Origin: Pigoraptor vietnamica | Taxonomy: Eukaryota > Opisthokonta > Filasterea | Direction of reading: 5' to 3' | NCBI GenBank assembly: GCA_943704525.1 | Contig: CALSCQ010001237.1 | Coordinates: 1-52,171 of the forward strand | DNA: 52,171 nucleotides | Made by a program: the position numbers and the translations under genes | The notes under the pieces: model-generated | Databases searched by the model: none | The model's input: only the letters and a program-made list of their open reading frames with translations | Told to the model about the DNA's origin: nothing | Shown: positions 20,636 through 32,794 of the stretch, one piece after another | Layout: every line of letters begins with the position of its first letter | Numbering within the stretch: position 1 is the stretch's first letter

Positions 20636-23600
20636 TCACTTGGGCGGGTTCGTGACCATCGAGTCGCGCTCTGCCCAGTACGCCCTGTTCTGCGAAATGT
20701 AGTCGCACGCAATCTTCATCTTTGGGAGAAGGTTTGCGAGCGCCTCGAACAGGGGCTGGCAGAGGTAATCGATGAAGTTGGCCTGCAGGTGGGGCAGGTT
20801 GGGGTTGTTGCGGTCCATGAACGGCGACACCTTCAGGCCGAGCTCCTTCTCCTTGTCTCCCTGCGCACACACGCACACACAAAGTTAGAAATGGCAGGCG
20901 CAACAATGCCGCGCTCGCAACACACAGACACACACGCGGACCATAAACAACGCCCACAAGTCTATGAAAGTAACGGCGGCACACACACAGCGGCAACGCA
21001 CCTGGCAAAAGAATTCCTCCTGCACGGCGTGCGACCACTTTGCCGAGAGCTCGGGCGGGCGCGCGACGTTCGAGATGTCGGCGGCGTGCAAGAGCACCTT
21101 GATGAGCATGCGCCGGTCGTCCTTTGATTTCTGTTGGCGCTGCCGATTCTCCTTCGTGTCCTTGTGAAATGCGGCCTCGGTGAGCCGGCGAAGGCGCGCG
21201 GAGAACATGTCGACCATGCTGAAGTGGTGGCTCATGTCGGTCGCGAGGATGCACGAGACGACCTTCGAGCGGACGTTCTGCGCACAAGGGGGGGAAGGGG
21301 GGGGGGGGCACACGAAGGTGAGAAATCGCCGGAAAGAAACAAACACCCCGGCAATCTGAAAACAGCGGCGAAAATGACGGATATTGGGGAGGCGCCTCAC
21401 ATTGTACTCGTCCGGCTTGAGCTTGGCAAACACGTTGCATCCGGGCTTCTCCGCAAGCCGGAAGAGGTGCGACACGTGGTGGTTCTCAAGCACCGAAATG
21501 TCGTTGTACAACATCGCGAGCTCCGTCCTGAAGACACGCGAACTCATACGTGAGAATCGGACATCGCAAGAGAATGCGTGTGTGTTTGTGTGTGTGTGTT
21601 TTGTCTGTGGTGCGTGCACTTGCATTGCGTTGGCGTAACAGAATTTTGTGAGTACAAGTGATGTGGGCGAGGAAGCATGCGTGTGCGCAGCATAAAAGTA
21701 TAGAAGTCGATGAAGTGCTTGTGTGCCAGTGCGTGCCTGTGTGGGCAGTGGCGAAGTGTAAGTAAAGGAATTTTCGTCAACAACCCACCTCGCCGCAATC
21801 TGGAACGAGTTGTTCAGCCCCGGATGCTGCCCGTCGTGGCAGAATGCGGCGATGAGCAGCACGAAAATGTCCTGAAAGTTGAGGTACTGGTTCGCGTTGC
21901 AGTCGACGAGGATGAGGAACACCATCTGCGCCACGTCAAAGGCGTGCAGCCAGTTGTGGTACGGGTTCGTCGACTTGTAGCTCGCGCGGACCTGCAACAA
22001 CGCAAGGAGGAGGACGGATGTAGAATACTCGTTAGAAAAAGTATGCGAAAATGTCGAGCACGAACGGCGCCAGTGCATGCCATTAGCCGAATGTCCGCAA
22101 TTGCCTGACGGGCACACAGTAAGGGCGACAGTGCCCCGATCCCCTTCGCCAGCGAGCCACACTTTCGCACACATGTGCTGCACAACGCACCTGCTCGAGA
22201 AAGTTCCTCAGAATCCCGACCTCGACGTGGTAACGCTCCAACACTCCAAAGTGCACGAACATGAAGATCGCAAAGTCCATAAGATCCTCCGCGGTCGTGT
22301 CCCACACGTTGAAGTCCCAACGCTGCAACCGCCGCAGCATCTCCTCCATGCGCTCCGGGTCAAACACGTTCACGCTTACGGGGCGGTCGACGTGTTTCGC
22401 AGAAGGCCCGGCGTCGGGAAGCTCGCCGCCAAACTCGTACTGCAGCCACTTGGACGTCTCGTGGTCCACAATTCCGCTCACGTTCCGCACGCGTATCGAC
22501 GACGGGTCCGAAGAGAGATCCTCGAGCACGTTCATGATCTTCTGGTACATGTCCGGCGTCATCGTGCCCTCCTTCGCAAGCTTCAGCAGCCGCCACGCCT
22601 GCTGCAGCGGCGTCTCCATCAACTCGAGCGCGCGTGTGCTCCCCTCGCTGACCTTGCGGTCTATCGAAAACTGTCGGCGCGCAACTGACGTGGGTCCCTT
22701 CTCCGGCAACGGGCCACCGTTCGAGCTGTGCTCCGGCACCGGCGATGGTGGCGCTCGCTCGGGCTCACTCACGTGGAGCCCGCCCTCCTCCCTCCCGGCA
22801 TCGGGCGACGGCGTCAACATGGGTGCGGCCGTTTGCAGTGCGGCGACGTCTCGCTTGAGCCTCTGCATCTGGATGGCGTTCATCATGCGGATCTGAAGCA
22901 GCTCCGGGACGAGCCTTCCCGACACATAGTCCACGGCGCCGCCCACGACGACGTCGAGGACGCGCCTGGACGCCTTCTGGCTTGATCGTGCGCAGCCATC
23001 GATCACTGACACGGAGGATGGGATGGCAAAGTCAATTGAGGGCGTCCCATGCTGAGCGACGAATGCGCACAACATGCACGACATGCACGACATGCCACCC
23101 GACATCAACAGCCGTTCGACCAGTCCCACCTATCACGGGGATCTCAGTGTTGGCGGCGAGAAGTTGCCGCGCGCACTTGTACTCGCACGCGATGCACTGA
23201 TACTTTGGGCTTCCGTCGGCACCCAAAAAGTCCTTGGCACTGACCTGGCGCTCGCCGAGCCCGCGCCATATCTCCACTGAAGCGCACGGTACGGACGGAA
23301 GTGTAAGTGTGAATGCAGTTAGATGACAGACTTCACCACAAACAAAGGCATGTAGTGTGGAAGAAGCGATGAAGCGAGATGCGTCATAAGATCATGTTGC
23401 CTGTCCTCCGTCATACGCACCTTGCAGACCGCCCTTGGAAGCGAGCGTCTCCGCTAGCCTCACGGCACCCTTCTTTGATACGACGAACAGCACGGACATG
23501 GGATCGCCGTCCACTTTCGGCGCAAAACCGGGCGCAACTGCAAGCCGTGTGCGCGCGTGAGCATCGAACGAACAGAGTGCGCGCAGTTGCCTCTCAATTA

Positions 23601-23647
23601 ATGCCCCCTCCGTGCCCACCTGCGCCCTTTGAGCAATCCTGCCCCAT
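20636..23647 (-). CDS. Class I 3',5'-cyclic nucleotide phosphodiesterase, potentially myristoylated
   Basis: Hydrolyses cAMP and/or cGMP. Eight exons: 23647-23620, 23537-23421, 23276-23130, 23005-22191, 21991-21789, 21527-21401, 21277-21002, 20860-20636, 645 aa. The catalytic domain begins about residue 300: YHNWLHAFDV (380-389) with the proton-donor His, HDGQHPG (421-427, metal-binding HD), ATDMSHHF, and HAADISN carrying the second metal Asp. All core ligands are seen. The tiny first exon starts MGQDCSKG, a good N-myristoylation context (Gly2, Ser6) with a palmitoylatable Cys5, suggesting membrane anchoring. The N-terminal third has no recognised GAF or PAS domain, but a CIACEYKC pair (exon 3) could bind metal. 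cAMP or cGMP preference cannot be read. Exon 1-4 junctions are weaker than the rest. Divergent to the bZIP gene. Confidence 0.92.
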
Positions 23648-24692
23648 GCTTTTCTACAGAGGAAAACGTCCCAAAACTACGAATCGCGCCAGACTCGCAC
23701 GCACGTGCGGGGCACAAATTAAGCGACCATGCCCACGCGACGTCGAGGACGTCGTGCTATGCCTTGTGAGCGTCACGTGGTCCCTGACAGTTGCAAGGCC
23801 GTTGTACGGGGATCAGTCGGCAATAGGCCCCCAGCGAACCAACGAGCAGGCTCACACAAATGGCACATCAACACGACAGAGACACAAGGGGTCACATACA
23901 CGTGCGAGCATAGCATGCACAGGCATGCGTATTTGCAGTGACTGCTTGCGTGTGAGAGTGTGTCCTGCATCTCTGGTGTTCAGAGAGGGAAACACAGAAG
24001 GCCGACATGGTCCGAAGGGGATGGACGCTAGGCAACGGCCCCAAAAGGAAATATCCTTACTCCCGCTCGGGCGTTTGATTTGAGACCGGTGCAATTTATG
24101 TGTGGAAACGAGAATTTGTTTCAAATTGAATGTACAATGGAGGATGTGTGGTGTCACATGGTCGTCATTTCGAAATGATTGTATGTTCTTCTTACGCACT
24201 TGTGACGTATTACCCCGTTACACCGAGGCACGTGAGCATGACGGAAGCATGATGCAAGCGCCCCATACTGAGCCCATAGAAAATTTTCCGGTGCAGCGAT
24301 AGGTGGGAGTCAAATTAACGCCCACATTCCCCACCCATTCGCCGTTGCGTCGCCGGTAATCGCATCGCGATTCACTGGGCGCACAAAAAGCATGCGGGTG
24401 GCGAATTTAGTTCCTTGGCATTCTTTCGTTTCTCGTTAGCGAGTAATGCGCCACTGTCTTACGTCCAAAGCCGCTGGGTGAGAAGTCGAGGCGCGTTGCT
24501 TTGCGAGGGAGGCGAAAGGAGGCCCACTAGTTATCCCACACACACTCTCGTCGTTTTCTCCGTTCGTTTGTCATCGTTTACAATCGTTTCGTCTTGTTTT
24601 TAACCGTCGTCGTTTTTTTTTACTCTCTCTTTTTCGCCGCTTTCGTTTAGTAAGAGAAGTTTGGACCCGTTGTGTATTCTCTCGCACTGGAG
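23648..24692. promoter_or_regulatory. Divergent intergenic region PDE / bZIP
   Basis: About 1.04 kb between the starts of two divergent genes. CACGTG occurs at 23774 and a CRE-like TGACGTAT at 24203-24210. The last 150 bp before the bZIP start are pyrimidine-rich (repeated TCGTCGTTTT-like runs), typical of an initiator region. No further gene was seen. Confidence 0.45.
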
Positions 24693-25358
24693 ATGGCGGA
24701 CGTTTTCGCTGCCGCGTTTCCTATCAAGGGAGAGCAACTCGACGGGTTCAGCGATGTGAGCGACGCCGTCCCCAGCGCCGTCGCGTCACTCATCTTCGAT
24801 GGGCACGAGCTCTTGAACGCCCCAGTCAAGGACTTTAACCGCGCGCTCGCCGAGCGTGGGATCGACCGCGAGCACGAGTCGGAGCTGCGCCGGCTCCGTC
24901 GCCAGGAGAAGAACAAGTCGGCCGCGAAGCGCTGCCGCGAGAAGAAGACGCGCGAGCACGCGCAGTTGACGCAACGCGTTGCCGAACTGGAGGCCGCTCT
25001 CAAGGCTCGCGCTCAGAGTGCGAGCGCGGATTCGCAGCGCGCGGCTCTTGCCGAGTCCAAGTGCCTGGCGCTCGAACGCGACGTTGCCAAGCTCACGGCG
25101 GAGAAGACGGAGCTCGCGTCGCGCCTCGCCCTCGCGGAGGCCAAGTTTCAGGTCGAGCTTCACAAGCTGCAGTTGATGTCGGAGCGCATGATGTCCGGGC
25201 TGATGGCGCCTTCGATCGCGCTGTCCATCGCGCCCCTCCACAACGACGCGCAGGTCTTCGCCGCTGCCGACGCGAAGAACGCGCTGCTCGGTGACGATAT
25301 CTTCGACATGTTCTCGTACTCCGCGACCCCCGGTGACCACGTTCCGAGCACGCCGTAA
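24693..25358 (+). CDS. bZIP transcription factor
   Basis: Single exon, 221 aa. The basic region RRQEKNKSAAKRCREKK contains the N-x-x-A-A-x-x-C-R signature that contacts DNA, followed in register by a zipper with continuing coiled coil (LTQRVAELEAALKA, then about 60 more residues of A/E/L/K heptads). An acidic N-terminal 60 residues and an acidic C-terminus (LGDDIFDMF) may activate transcription. The basic region (N-AA-CR) is of the ATF/CREB-AP-1-like class. The start is the first ATG in frame; upstream is a pyrimidine-rich leader. Intronless, with divergent PDE upstream and convergent OSBP downstream. The target site is unknown. Confidence 0.9.
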   Translation: MADVFAAAFPIKGEQLDGFSDVSDAVPSAVASLIFDGHELLNAPVKDFNRALAERGIDREHESELRRLRRQEKNKSAAKRCREKKTREHAQLTQRVAELEAALKARAQSASADSQRAALAESKCLALERDVAKLTAEKTELASRLALAEAKFQVELHKLQLMSERMMSGLMAPSIALSIAPLHNDAQVFAAADAKNALLGDDIFDMFSYSATPGDHVPSTP

Positions 25359-25816
25359 AGGTGTCGAGTCCTTGTCCTGCCGCTCGCGTCGAGTGTACCT
25401 GAAGACTGCCCGACTACGAAAGCGTTTTTTACGAACAACCAACAACAACACAAAAAAACTTCTCGACGATGGCCAACGATCGTCGTTTGGACCGCGCCGC
25501 AACCGGCGAACTCCGTTCATCCGCGCCCGCATTTGTCTGCGTGCGTCTCGTCGCTTCGTCGTAACCCAGAAAACGCCAAAAAAAGGACAAAAAAGGGAAA
25601 AAAGGATAAAAAGAAGAAAAAGTCGAAAAGAACGCAAAAAAAAGCGATTAATGAAGTGTAAGAATGCCCAACATCGTGGTCCACTTTCGTTCCAATTTAG
25701 AGAGCCTTGTTGCACAACACGCCGCTGCGCCGCCGCACGCCAACAAAAGCGAACAAAAAACGATTTCGCGAATTTGGGAAAGTCTCCGAGCGCACACGCG
25801 CGATGGACGAACGACG
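25359..25816. other. Convergent 3' region bZIP / OSBP
   Basis: Holds both 3' UTRs. The part at 25570-25660 is strongly purine-rich (A runs broken by G) on the plus strand. No gene was recognised. Confidence 0.5.
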
Positions 25817-28600
25817 CTACCACAGTTCCGGGCACAAGTGGAAGTCGCGCTTCTCCTTGGCCTCCCAGTAGCCGCCCTTGTAGAAGTGGACGTCCTGGTT
25901 CGTGAGAGGATCTTTGCGCAGCTCAAACCAAAGCGGGTTCCACTTGATACCCTGCGCCTCGCGCTGCTTGCGCACCGCGCGCTGCTTCTCCTCGAGACGC
26001 TGCTTCTCGACGTTGGCCTGCGGCACAACAGCACCACAGGTCAAATGACTGGAGAAAATCACGCAATCACGAGAAAAAAAAGCACGTCGAAACACGCACC
26101 TCCTCCCACAGGCCGTTCTCCATCAGCCGCTGGTCAGGCCGCAGCCGAGAGTCCGTAGGCGCCGTGTTGGGCTCCATCTCGTTGAGGAGGCACGCAAAGT
26201 ACGTGAACCCGTACATCTCGACGTGGTCGGGCGGCAACGGATTGCGCTTCCACATGACCATCGGCGGCGATGTCGGCTCGGACACCTTGGTCGCCGTCAT
26301 CGAGTCGTCCCACGTGCCCTCCAGCTCGTAATGGACCTACACGACACGCACAATGAAGGTAAGTGGAGTGCAACTCACAACAAGGTGCTGAAAACAGCGC
26401 AATCTACGAACCATTCCATTCGCGTCCGTGACGGTCGCCGTGACCTTCCGCGGGATGTCGCGCGAAAAATACGAGTACTCAAAGTACTTGAGGTGGCATT
26501 TGTCGCCCGTCGTGTGGTTCACAATGTCCATCTCGCCGTGCTGCGCGCGACGTTGACCGGCACCGCGTCAATTTAACCCGCATGCTCGGCGCACATTGCA
26601 CAGCGCACTTTCACATGCAAAGCGAACGCTGGAGCAACGCGACGACGACCCACCTGGTCGATCCACAGCTTGCCGACAATAATGTTGTGAATGGTCGTTG
26701 TGACCTTGCGCCAAGAGTACTGCTCGCCCGTGTCCTTGAAGATGAGGCGCGACACGCCCAACGGCTCCACCTGCAAATACTTGCCGCGGAACTTGTTCGC
26801 CATCGAAAAGTCTTCGAGGAACGTCCACTGCTTGCCTGTTGTCGCCGAAAGAGCAATTTCAGCACGCACACTCTGGACAAAACACTGCAGTGGACGTGAC
26901 AACGGAGCACGCTTACCCTCAGCGTACAACGCGCAGATGGGCGGGTGGTGGCTGACTTGCTCGGTGATCACACGCATGCCCTTCTCCTTGAGGTCGAGCT
27001 CGTACGTTTCGCCGAGGATGGGGTTGAACGGCTTGCCCGTGCGCGTCGTCGTGTTCGCGTAACTGGACATGGTGAACGCGGCGACGTAGGCCATGCGCTC
27101 CACCGACGACTTAGCCTGGCCCGCCCGGTCGAGCAGCTCAGAGTACTCGAGGTCCTCGCACAGACGCTGCAGGAATGAGACGGGCTCGTTGAAGAATACG
27201 GGCATGGGAATCTTGCTGAGGTCCTTGCCGATGCAGTTGCGCATGACCGCCCAAAGGCTGTACTTCTTGTTCGGCTTAAAGTTGATGGCCGTCCTGCGCT
27301 GGCGACCGCCGGGCGCGCCCGTCTCGGGGGGAATGACGCTGATCGAGCCCCGGTGCGACATGGAGGCCGAGCGGCGAGAGGGCGGCCGTGAAGACGCGGC
27401 CGAGGGGTCCGTGTCGTCGGTGGCGTCGAAAAACTCGTCGTCGTCCTCATCGTCGTCACCGGGCGGAATGGGCACCACGGCGTTCTCCCCGCCAGCCTCC
27501 GCCTGCAGCTTGTTGGCGCTGGGAGACAGCAAAACAGGCAGCTGCATAAGACAAAATCACCACACGACGCTGAACAAACGATGCGCGATCGAGCTTTGCA
27601 CGAGACACCCACTGCTTCTCGAGTACGAGCTGCTCCTTCGCGAGCGTCTCGACGGCCTCGAGCAGCTTGGCGCGCTTCTTGCGCTCCATCTGCACCGACT
27701 TGCGCAGGTGCTTCTCCTCCGTCTCCACTTCCTGCAGAAACTGGCCGCACGACTCGACGAGCGCGAGGGCGAGCGACTTGAACATCGTGAGGTCCGACTG
27801 CACCTCGCGCAGCTCGGGATACGCCTCGAGCGCCTTCTCACCGACCTTGATCGTGCGCTTCTGCAAAGCCGAGCACTGCTTCACGATGAGCTCGTGGCAC
27901 TGGCGCAGGTTCGCGATCTTCTCCGCCGCCGTGGTGCCGCCCTTCGCGACGACGCTGTCCGTGTCCTCCTCGCCCTCCGAGTCCGACTCGACCTCTTCCT
28001 CCTGCTGTTCTTTCGCCGCACGGGCCTTGGCCGCCTCCAGGCGCGCAATCCACGTCTGCCGCTCCTTTTCGCTATGGGCCCGCAGATTGTACACCTGTCC
28101 AAAAGAAATGGTGCGCGTCAGCACAAGAAAGCAACGCATCCACCTGACAAAAACACGCGCACGTGTCAATGAAACTGCGTCCGCGAACGGTGTTCCACAA
28201 TATCCACCTGCGCTCCGGTCGAAAGCGTGAGATTGAGCTTGTCCTCGACGTAGATCATGGCACCGGCGAGATTGATGGTGCCGCGGCACGTGTGCTCCAT
28301 CTCCTCCTTCTGTCGGTAATACGAGAGCGAGCCACCCTTGAGCACAAAGTAGCGCTCCCGATACCCCTTGATGTAGTTCGTCCACTTTTGCAGCCATCCG
28401 TCGAACACCTCGTCATCTGCCGACGCAGAGGGACCCGACGACGCCGAGCTGCCAATCGTGTCGCGCGACGACTCGCGCTTGGCCGTGTTGGGCGACACAT
28501 TCAGCGCAGCCGCAGCATGGGTCTGCGAGGAATTGGACGGCGTATGGCGGTGCTTCGAAGGCTTTTCCGCCTTTGGCGCCGCCGGCTTGAGTGACGCCAT
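25817..28600 (-). CDS. Oxysterol-binding protein (PH domain + ORD lipid transfer domain)
   Basis: Lipid-transfer protein moving sterol and/or phosphoinositide at membrane contact sites. Seven exons: 28600-28208, 28094-27609, 27541-26917, 26835-26654, 26540-26412, 26336-26100, 26017-25817, 750 aa. PH domain about 67-160 (FDGWLQKWTNYIKGYRERYF ... SEKERQTWIARLEAAKA), coiled coil about 170-290, acidic linker (DDDEDDDEFFD, FFAT-like in composition), then the ORD with the family fingerprint EQVSHHPP (about 487-494) and the C-terminal WNPLWFELRKD region. Full-length OSBP architecture without ankyrin repeats. The exon 1 donor at 28208 is preferred over read-through, which ends at a stop after 12 codons. 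An FFAT motif for binding VAP is possible around EFFDAT (about residue 325) but is an inference. Confidence 0.94.
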
Positions 28601-28917
28601 CGTCTCAACCAAAAAGGTGCGGCCGCGGCAGATAAGTACGCAAGTCCACGAAAACTTATCTCCTGCCAACGAAATATCAGCAGCACGCGCCCCGTAGAGC
28701 GAGCGTTGAGGACACAGCACGCAAACGGCCAAGCACATAAATGGGCCTTTGTCGTCGTTAGAGGGCGTGCGGAAAACTGCAGCATTAGGCACCGCACGCT
28801 CACACCCAGCTGCCATACGATCAACACGCCCAGGCTGCCAAATTTAGAACACTGTCCACGTATTTCCTGATATAGTCATAAAAAACCACAATAGTCTTTT
28901 ATAGAAATGTCAGCCCT
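28601..28917. other. Intergenic region between kinase 3' end and OSBP 5' end
   Basis: 317 bp between two minus-strand genes. It should contain the OSBP promoter and the kinase 3' UTR. The segment next to the kinase stop is AT-rich. Nothing else was recognised. Confidence 0.45.
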
Positions 28918-31900
28918 TCAACCCGACATGCTCGAGTTTCGAAGGGCGGGAACGACCACCTGCCGCGGCAGCCGAACGTCCCCAACCGTCGCAGCGTCGG
29001 GACCCATGAGCGGATCGTACGGCGCAGTGCAGGCCTCGAGCGCGTGTCCGATCCAGCCGCCCAAATCCTTAGGCGGGGGAAGAGGCGTAAGTCCCAGCGA
29101 CGACGCCGTGCGGTCACGCATCGACAGGCTCGTCTTGCGCTGAAGTGTGGGACCGGTGGACGCGGCGGCCGCGGGGGCATCGGTGGCCGCAGAGGCCTGC
29201 GGCGGCTTGCCGGTCATGAGCCGCGCAATTTCAATAAGACGCTTCGTGCGCGCGTCGCCAATTCCGACGCACATTTCAGCCACGGCCGCGTCGCCAAGCT
29301 TCGATATGTCCGACTGCAACACGCGCGCGCACCCAATGGCCGGTCCCAGCAAAATCTGCGTCTCGTTCGTCAGGCTGACCTCAGGCACATCGATTGACGC
29401 GAGGGTGTTGAGGTTCGAGTTGGATCCAGAGAGGTGGCGATAGCCAGCTATGCCGAGACTCGATCCGTGAGAGCTCGATGAGAAAGCCGGCGCTTTCGCA
29501 CGACTCGCTGCCCACTCTTCCAGCGATGACAGCATGTATCTCAGCGACATTCCCCACACAGGCGTCGCGAGACCCGGCCGCGTGAAGAGCAGCTGGAGCG
29601 CTTCGTCGCCAACGTGCGCAATGAGGACCGCGCAAGCGACGCAGAGAAGCGGGCCGCGAAGCGAGTACCTCTCATAGGCTGCCTGCGCGTTCGAGAGCTT
29701 CGTCAAAGTGTGCCGCAGCGCATTTTCGTTCAGCGTGACGTCCGACAGCGCGCTTGTAGTCATCGCGGATATGTCGTCAGCGCGGTGACTTAGAAGCAAG
29801 CGCAACAGCGAGTCGCACGTGCCGCCCAGCAAAGTCACCGACGCCATCTCGGCGCCCTCGCTCGCCGTGGCGTCCGACGACCTCCTCTCGGGAGGCCCGT
29901 TCTTGCCCTGCGCGTCGCGTGACGGAGTCGGGGACGCATTCTGCGAATTCTCCGCCGACGCGTACTTGACCTCCACGAACCGCCTGTAGCGACAGTAGTA
30001 ACTGTGCAGATTCACCAGCCGCCGCCCGACGTCCTCCTCACTGGCCGCTTCGGCACCCGCGAGAAACTTGGAGGCAGCTGCGCCGGCGAGCCGTGCCCTC
30101 TCCGAACCGGATGCGCACCGCGTCGTACAGTAGAACATGATGCTCGCCGGCAACACGCCGTCGTGGCCGAGGATTTCCGACTGCTGCTGCGATGCCCTGC
30201 TCGCGCCGTGGATGGAAGCACGGCGGGGCGCCTCGGCGGATTGGCGAAAGGCCATAAGAAACGCGACCAGTGTCTCGTCCCAGTACCGTACGTCGGGACG
30301 GAACCGGCGGAGCGGGACGTCCGCCATGTGCCCGTCCCGTCCGGACTCGTCGACAGTTTCTTCGTCCGACAGCTCGATGGACGGCACCGCACGCATGGGG
30401 CCGGCGGGGGCGGCCTGCATCCACGCGTGCGACAGCGCCTCCTTCGCCGAGGGACGGTCGCTTGCGTTGCATGCTAAAAGCGTGCAGAGGAACTTGGACG
30501 CCTGCTCCGAGAGTGCCTTGAATGAAGTGGACGTCTTGTTAAACTTTCCCGCAGCAATTTGGTCGAGCAGCTCGTCGTCGCCACGCGCGTCAAAGGGGAA
30601 GTGGCCGCAGAGCATGCGATACGCCGTGATGCCGACGGCCCTGCGCGATGAGCGAAGAAAGCGAAAAACGGGTTAGGGCTAATAGCAACAAAATAGTCGG
30701 CCTCAAAAGCGACACTGAAGAAGCCAAGTGATACGCACGTCACACGTGGCTGTCGAAAACCCACCAGACATCGACGGACCAGTTGTACGGCTCCTTGCGC
30801 ACCATTTCGGGCGCAAAGTACTTGACGGTGCCGCACTGGTCAGTCAGCACTTCGCCCGGCCGCAAAAACTTGCTCAGGCCAAAGTCGACCCTGCGGAAAA
30901 AAGAAAAAAAAAGAGGAGTGAAATGATTAGAACCGGGAAACAAAACGAAAAACAAACAAAACAAACACAACGTGCCAACGACACCCACAGCTTAACGGGA
31001 GAGTCGGCGGCGCGCGACAGGAACATGAGGTTGCCAGGCTTGATGTCGCGGTGCACAATTCCGAGGCTGTGGATGTAGTCGACGGCCTCGAGCAGCATGT
31101 GAATAATGCGGCGCGTCTCGTGCTCCCCGAACGTCGCCTTCTCGGCCTCCCGCGCCTCCATGCGCGCGAGGAGATCCCCGCCGGCGAGCAGCTCCGTGAT
31201 GATGTAGAACGCGTGCGGTGCATCGTACACGGCGCGCAGGCGCAGAACGAACGGGTGGGACAGCATGCGGAGTGTGGCCGCTTCCGCCAAGAGCTCCTCC
31301 TTCTCGCCCTCTTCGAGGCCCGCCTTCAGGACAATCTTACACGCGCAGCGCTCGCCGGTCCGCTTCGACACCGCAACGCACACCTCCGAGTTGCGACCCT
31401 TGCCGAGAGGCTGTGGCAGCGAACTAAAGTTTCAATTCGGCCCACACTGGCAAGTACCACTGGGTACCATCACGAACCAGGGCGCGACTCTTTCACACGC
31501 ACAGGAGGCTGATAAGCGGAAAGAGAATAAGACGCACCTCGTTCTGCTGGACGTCATAGTTGTCGAGCACGCTCGTGTTGCGCGTGGCCTCCTGAATGGC
31601 ATTCTTCCACTCCATGCGGTCGCGCTCCGATTCCGTCGCGAGCACCAGCGCGCCGGCGGCGTCGTGGTTGATGACAATCTTGAGCGGCAGCAGCTTCGCA
31701 CCCGCCTGGACGGGAGGGAGTGAGACGTCGACGACGTCTCCGCTGATAAACACGCTCTTCTTGGGCGTGCGGTCCTGTGGGTGCTTCATCTGATGCATCG
31801 AGCCGTCGCGAAGCACGTAGTAGCGATGGTACTGCGACGTCCCGCGAATCTTGTAGAGGTATCCCTCCTTCTCCGTGCGCGGTGCGGCGACGACGACCAC

Positions 31901-32794
31901 CGGCGCAGCACCCGGTGGCATCGAGTGCCTCGGTTGTGGCTGCGACTGCGCGGAGGCGGCGTCACCCTCGGACGTCGACGCCCCCTCTGCCCCACCCGTC
32001 GCGGCAGCAGCGGCAGCAGCGGCCGCCGCAAACTCAAACTGCGTGCCGAGGCTCACGCTCCGCTGGTGCGATGAGGACGCGGACGACCGCTGCACGGGGG
32101 TGGTCGGCGTGTACGGCGAGGCAGGCGCCATGGGAAGGCTGGTGCGGCGCTGCACGTCCGCCGAGAGCTTCCTCATGATGACCTGCGAGTGGCAGATGCT
32201 GTCGGCGATGATGGGGTGCTTCCCCGCCCACGCGACAAAGCGATCGAAATCGAGCTTGCCGCGCGTGCCCATCGGGTGCGTCGAGAAGGCCTCCTCCACC
32301 ATGGCGTCGACCCGCTGCGAGATGTCGGCGTCACTGACCCCATTCACGCCCACACCGGGCGCGCTCGGCAAGCTGCCGGTCTCCTGCGCGACGAGCATGA
32401 GGCTGCAGTGGAGCATCGTGCGCAGATCGGCCGCCGAGATACCCGCAGGGTCGCCGCTCACGTTGTACACGTGGTACACGACGGCGTACTTGTCCGAGTG
32501 CGACCCGTAAACGAGGCGCGCATACCCCTCGAGGAACTCGTCAAAGTCAATGGTGTGGCTGCGGTTGAGATCGAACGTCTCGAAGAGGCGCTCGCCGAGG
32601 ATGCCGGGCAGGGGGAAGACACGCATGAACGTCTCCTTGTCCCACATGCGGCGCTGAAATCGGCCCTGCTGCGGCGACTGCTTGATGAACATCATCTTCA
32701 TGAAGTTCTTCTCCTCCGTGCTCATGCGCGAGAGCAGCGACTTGGTGTTCTCCGCGCTCCGCTTGATGGGCGTTGACGGCGCGGACGACGCCAT
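28918..32794 (-). CDS. EF-hand / PH / CaMK-like protein kinase
   Basis: Four exons: 32794-31538, 31410-30989, 30890-30765, 30640-28918, 1175 aa. Order: an EF-hand module (about 20-215) with one canonical loop DLNRSHTIDFDE and degenerate partners; Ala- and Ser-rich linker; PH domain (about 305-410, EKEGYLYKIRGTSQYHRYYV); Ser/Thr kinase from about 420 with Gly loop LGKGRNSEVCV, VAIK-type lysine in CACKIVLK, HRDIKPGNLMF, VDFGLSK, FAPEMV and DVWAVGITAYRML; then about 450 residues of unknown, partly helical sequence. All catalytic residues are present. The kinase is CAMK-like. Plant and alveolate CDPKs place EF-hands after the kinase; here they precede it with a PH domain between, so calcium and phosphoinositide could both gate activity (inference). 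The intron 2 junction is the one giving KLVDFG. Confidence 0.9.

Noticed and set aside
20636-32794. Idea that the PDE, bZIP, OSBP and EF/PH-kinase genes form a co-regulated signalling cluster
   Set aside because: Strands alternate, spacing is ordinary and no shared promoter element was seen beyond common E-box or CRE-like half-sites.
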